From NCBI GenBank assembly GCA_947074165.1, contig CAMTOT010000017.1, positions 1 through 17,243 on the forward strand: 17,243 nt of DNA. The letters are read 5' to 3'. Each line of letters begins with the position of its first letter. Position 1 is the first letter of the stretch. A program made the position numbers and the translations under genes. Below the pieces are notes generated by a model. It saw only the letters and a program-made list of their open reading frames with translations, was not told the DNA's origin and ran no database searches. Positions 15,977-17,243 of this stretch are shown one piece after another. Source of the DNA: an uncultured Bacteroidales bacterium (lineage in GTDB: Bacteria; Bacteroidota; Bacteroidia; Bacteroidales; JAUNSR01).

Positions 15977-16712
15977 AAACTTAAGAGAAATTTATGTATG
16001 GCAATTACCGGTAAGAGTATTTCACTGGGTTAATGCTTTTGTGATAACGATACTATGTATTACGGGGTTTATTATTGGAGACCCTCCGGCTATACAGCAT
16101 GCGACAGCCCCTAGTCATAATTATTGGTTTGGGATAGTTCGATTTGTGCATTTTTTTGCTGCTATGGTCTTTATTGTTAATTATTTGGTGAGGATATATT
16201 GGCTTTTTGCAGGAAATAGCTTTTCTGTTCTAAGAAATTATTATCCTCTGACAAAGAAGCAATGGAGAGGAATCAAGGAAACATTAAAAGTTGATGTCTT
16301 GCTTATTACAAAGAATCCTATATATGATATTGGACATAATCCACTTGCAGCGACTACTTATGGTGGACTATTTATAATAATGATTCTTCAGATAATTACG
16401 GGTGCAATGATGTTTTCAGTACAGTCAAATGCTTTTTGGGCACCTGCAATGCAGGATTTGCTTATAAGGTTTAATGGTTTCTTTCCCATTCGTTCTTTGC
16501 ATCACTGGCTTATGTGGGCTTTCGTTTTATTTGCCATAGTGCATATTTATCTGGTATTTTATCATGATTATATTGAAAAGAACGGTATTGCCTCATCTAT
16601 GATTGGAGGTTGGAAATTTATAGCACAGCCTATTGCAGAGGATTATGAAAAAGAACAGGCTTTAAGAAAGGATGTAGAACATCTGGAAAAAGAAAAACAC
16701 AATAAAAAATAA
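15960..16712 (+). CDS. hyaC: Hydrogenase cytochrome b subunit (HyaC/HoxZ family)
   Basis: Di-haem b membrane subunit that takes electrons from the distal cluster of the small subunit and reduces the quinone pool. It has 250 residues. Four membrane helices are apparent at about 22-40, 59-83, 132-154 and 183-203. Histidines suited to haem binding are His22 (PVRVFHWVN), His64 (RFVHFFAAM), His181 or His182 (SLHHWLMWAF) and His195 (AIVHIYLVFYHDY), in the arrangement of the Ni/Fe-hydrogenase cytochrome b family. The C-terminal 25 or so residues are very charged (EDYEKEQALRKDVEHLEKEK), predicted cytoplasmic and possibly helical. The ATG lies inside the end of hyaB (17-base overlap), indicating coupled translation. 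It is the only electron acceptor for the hydrogenase encoded in the window. Confidence 0.96.
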   Translation: MIQKDKNLREIYVWQLPVRVFHWVNAFVITILCITGFIIGDPPAIQHATAPSHNYWFGIVRFVHFFAAMVFIVNYLVRIYWLFAGNSFSVLRNYYPLTKKQWRGIKETLKVDVLLITKNPIYDIGHNPLAATTYGGLFIIMILQIITGAMMFSVQSNAFWAPAMQDLLIRFNGFFPIRSLHHWLMWAFVLFAIVHIYLVFYHDYIEKNGIASSMIGGWKFIAQPIAEDYEKEQALRKDVEHLEKEKHNKK

Positions 16713-16733
16713 CTTTTAAATTCAAATTACAAC

Positions 16734-17196
16734 GTGAAAGAAATTTTAGTTTTAGGAATTGGTAATCTTATACTTAATGATGAAGGAGTGGGGATTCATG
16801 TAGTAAAAGAGATGATGGATAAAAATCTATTGAATAACTATGTTGATTATCTTGATGGAGGAACTGGCGGATATCTTCTTGTTAGTGTAATGTCTTTATA
16901 TAAACATGTGATAATAATTGATGCTACGCTTGATAAAGATAATAATCCGGGTAAAGTAAATGTTGCAAAGCCATTGTATCCATCAGACTTCCCACCTATT
17001 CTCAGTGCTCATGAATTTGGTCTAAGACAGATGATTGAATCTTTGTATTTTATTGAACAAGTTCCAAATTTGCATTTAATTACAGTTTCGGTTAAGAACT
17101 ATCAACGAGTCGGTATGAAATTATCATTAAATGTAAAAGATGCGGTACCTAAAGCGATTTCTGCGGTTGAGACTGTTGTGGGATCTATTATAAGGG
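16734..17196 (+). CDS. hyaD: Hydrogenase large-subunit maturation protease, 3' end cut at contig edge
   Basis: Nickel-dependent endopeptidase of the HybD/HyaD (M52) family that removes the C-terminal peptide of the large subunit after His557 once nickel is in place. It starts at a GTG (MKEILVLGIGNLILNDEGVG), 21 bases after the cytochrome b stop. The three metal ligands of the family are present: Glu17 (NDEG), Asp63 (IIIDAT) and His93 (SAHEFGL). DGGTGG (41-46) is also typical. Genomic sequence ends after Arg154. The frame continues to a TAG at 17241-17243, but residues 155-169 (EIGRASCRERVYVLV) are translated sequencing adapter. By comparison with E. coli HybD (164 aa) perhaps 10 to a few tens of residues are missing. 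The full-length 169-residue reading should not be used. Confidence 0.95.
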
Positions 17197-17243
17197 AGAT
17201 CGGAAGAGCGTCGTGTAGGGAAAGAGTGTACGTCCTGGTGTAG
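17197..17243. other. Illumina TruSeq adapter contamination at the contig end
   Basis: From 17197 the sequence reads AGATCGGAAGAGC and continues as the TruSeq adapter on the i5 side through 17229. Bases 17230-17237 are ACGTCCTG, the reverse complement of i5 index D507 (CAGGACGT), and 17238-17243 (GTGTAG) begin the P5-side adapter. This block is of library origin and not genomic. The first A could by chance also be genomic. Confidence 0.98.

Noticed and set aside
17197..17243. Possible unusual basic C-terminal extension of the hydrogenase protease
   Set aside because: The DNA is a TruSeq adapter with an index, so the extension is not biological.

Overview
The window looks like one end of a contig from an anaerobic member of the Bacteroidales (phylum Bacteroidota). 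This is inferred from four things: AT-rich DNA with few Shine-Dalgarno sites, perfect matches to the Bacteroidetes -7 promoter element TAnnTTTG, a long (631 aa) YidC of the Bacteroidetes type directly downstream of pyrG, and a DUF3078 outer-membrane-type protein. No gap between genes exceeds 300 bases.

Layout. Bases 1-5100 are housekeeping genes on the minus strand: an AzgA/PbuG-type purine permease, then yidC and pyrG (transcribed pyrG to yidC, 15 bp apart), with a strong hairpin terminator between yidC and the permease gene. At 5319-6620 a plus-strand gene encodes a secreted DUF3078 beta-barrel-like protein. A bidirectional terminator separates it from a convergent minus-strand gene for a small, very acidic protein (6716-6976).

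From 7125 to the end the window holds a [NiFe]-hydrogenase locus in two divergent transcription units that share a 62-bp intergenic region. The minus-strand unit is hypF-hypA-hypB: the cyanide-ligand synthesis enzyme and the two nickel-insertion proteins. The plus-strand unit is hypC-hypD-hypE, followed by the structural genes for a Tat-exported small subunit, a large subunit and a di-haem cytochrome b, and then the large-subunit maturation protease. HypC, D, E and F build the Fe(CN)2CO group, HypA and HypB load nickel, HyaD trims the large subunit after its C-terminal CxxC motif, and the finished dimer is exported and anchored to the quinone-reducing cytochrome b. The expected role is respiratory H2 oxidation into the (mena)quinone pool. 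All six proximal-cluster cysteines of the O2-tolerant (HoxK/Hyd-1, group 1d-like) enzymes are present in the small subunit.

The last 47 bases (17197-17243) are not genomic. They match the Illumina TruSeq dual-index adapter, including an 8-base index that reads as i5 D507. The hydrogenase protease gene is therefore cut at 17196 and carries a false 15-residue tail and a false stop codon. Apart from this artefact I see a recognisable hydrogenase locus with some unusual residues. I do not see a wholly new system.
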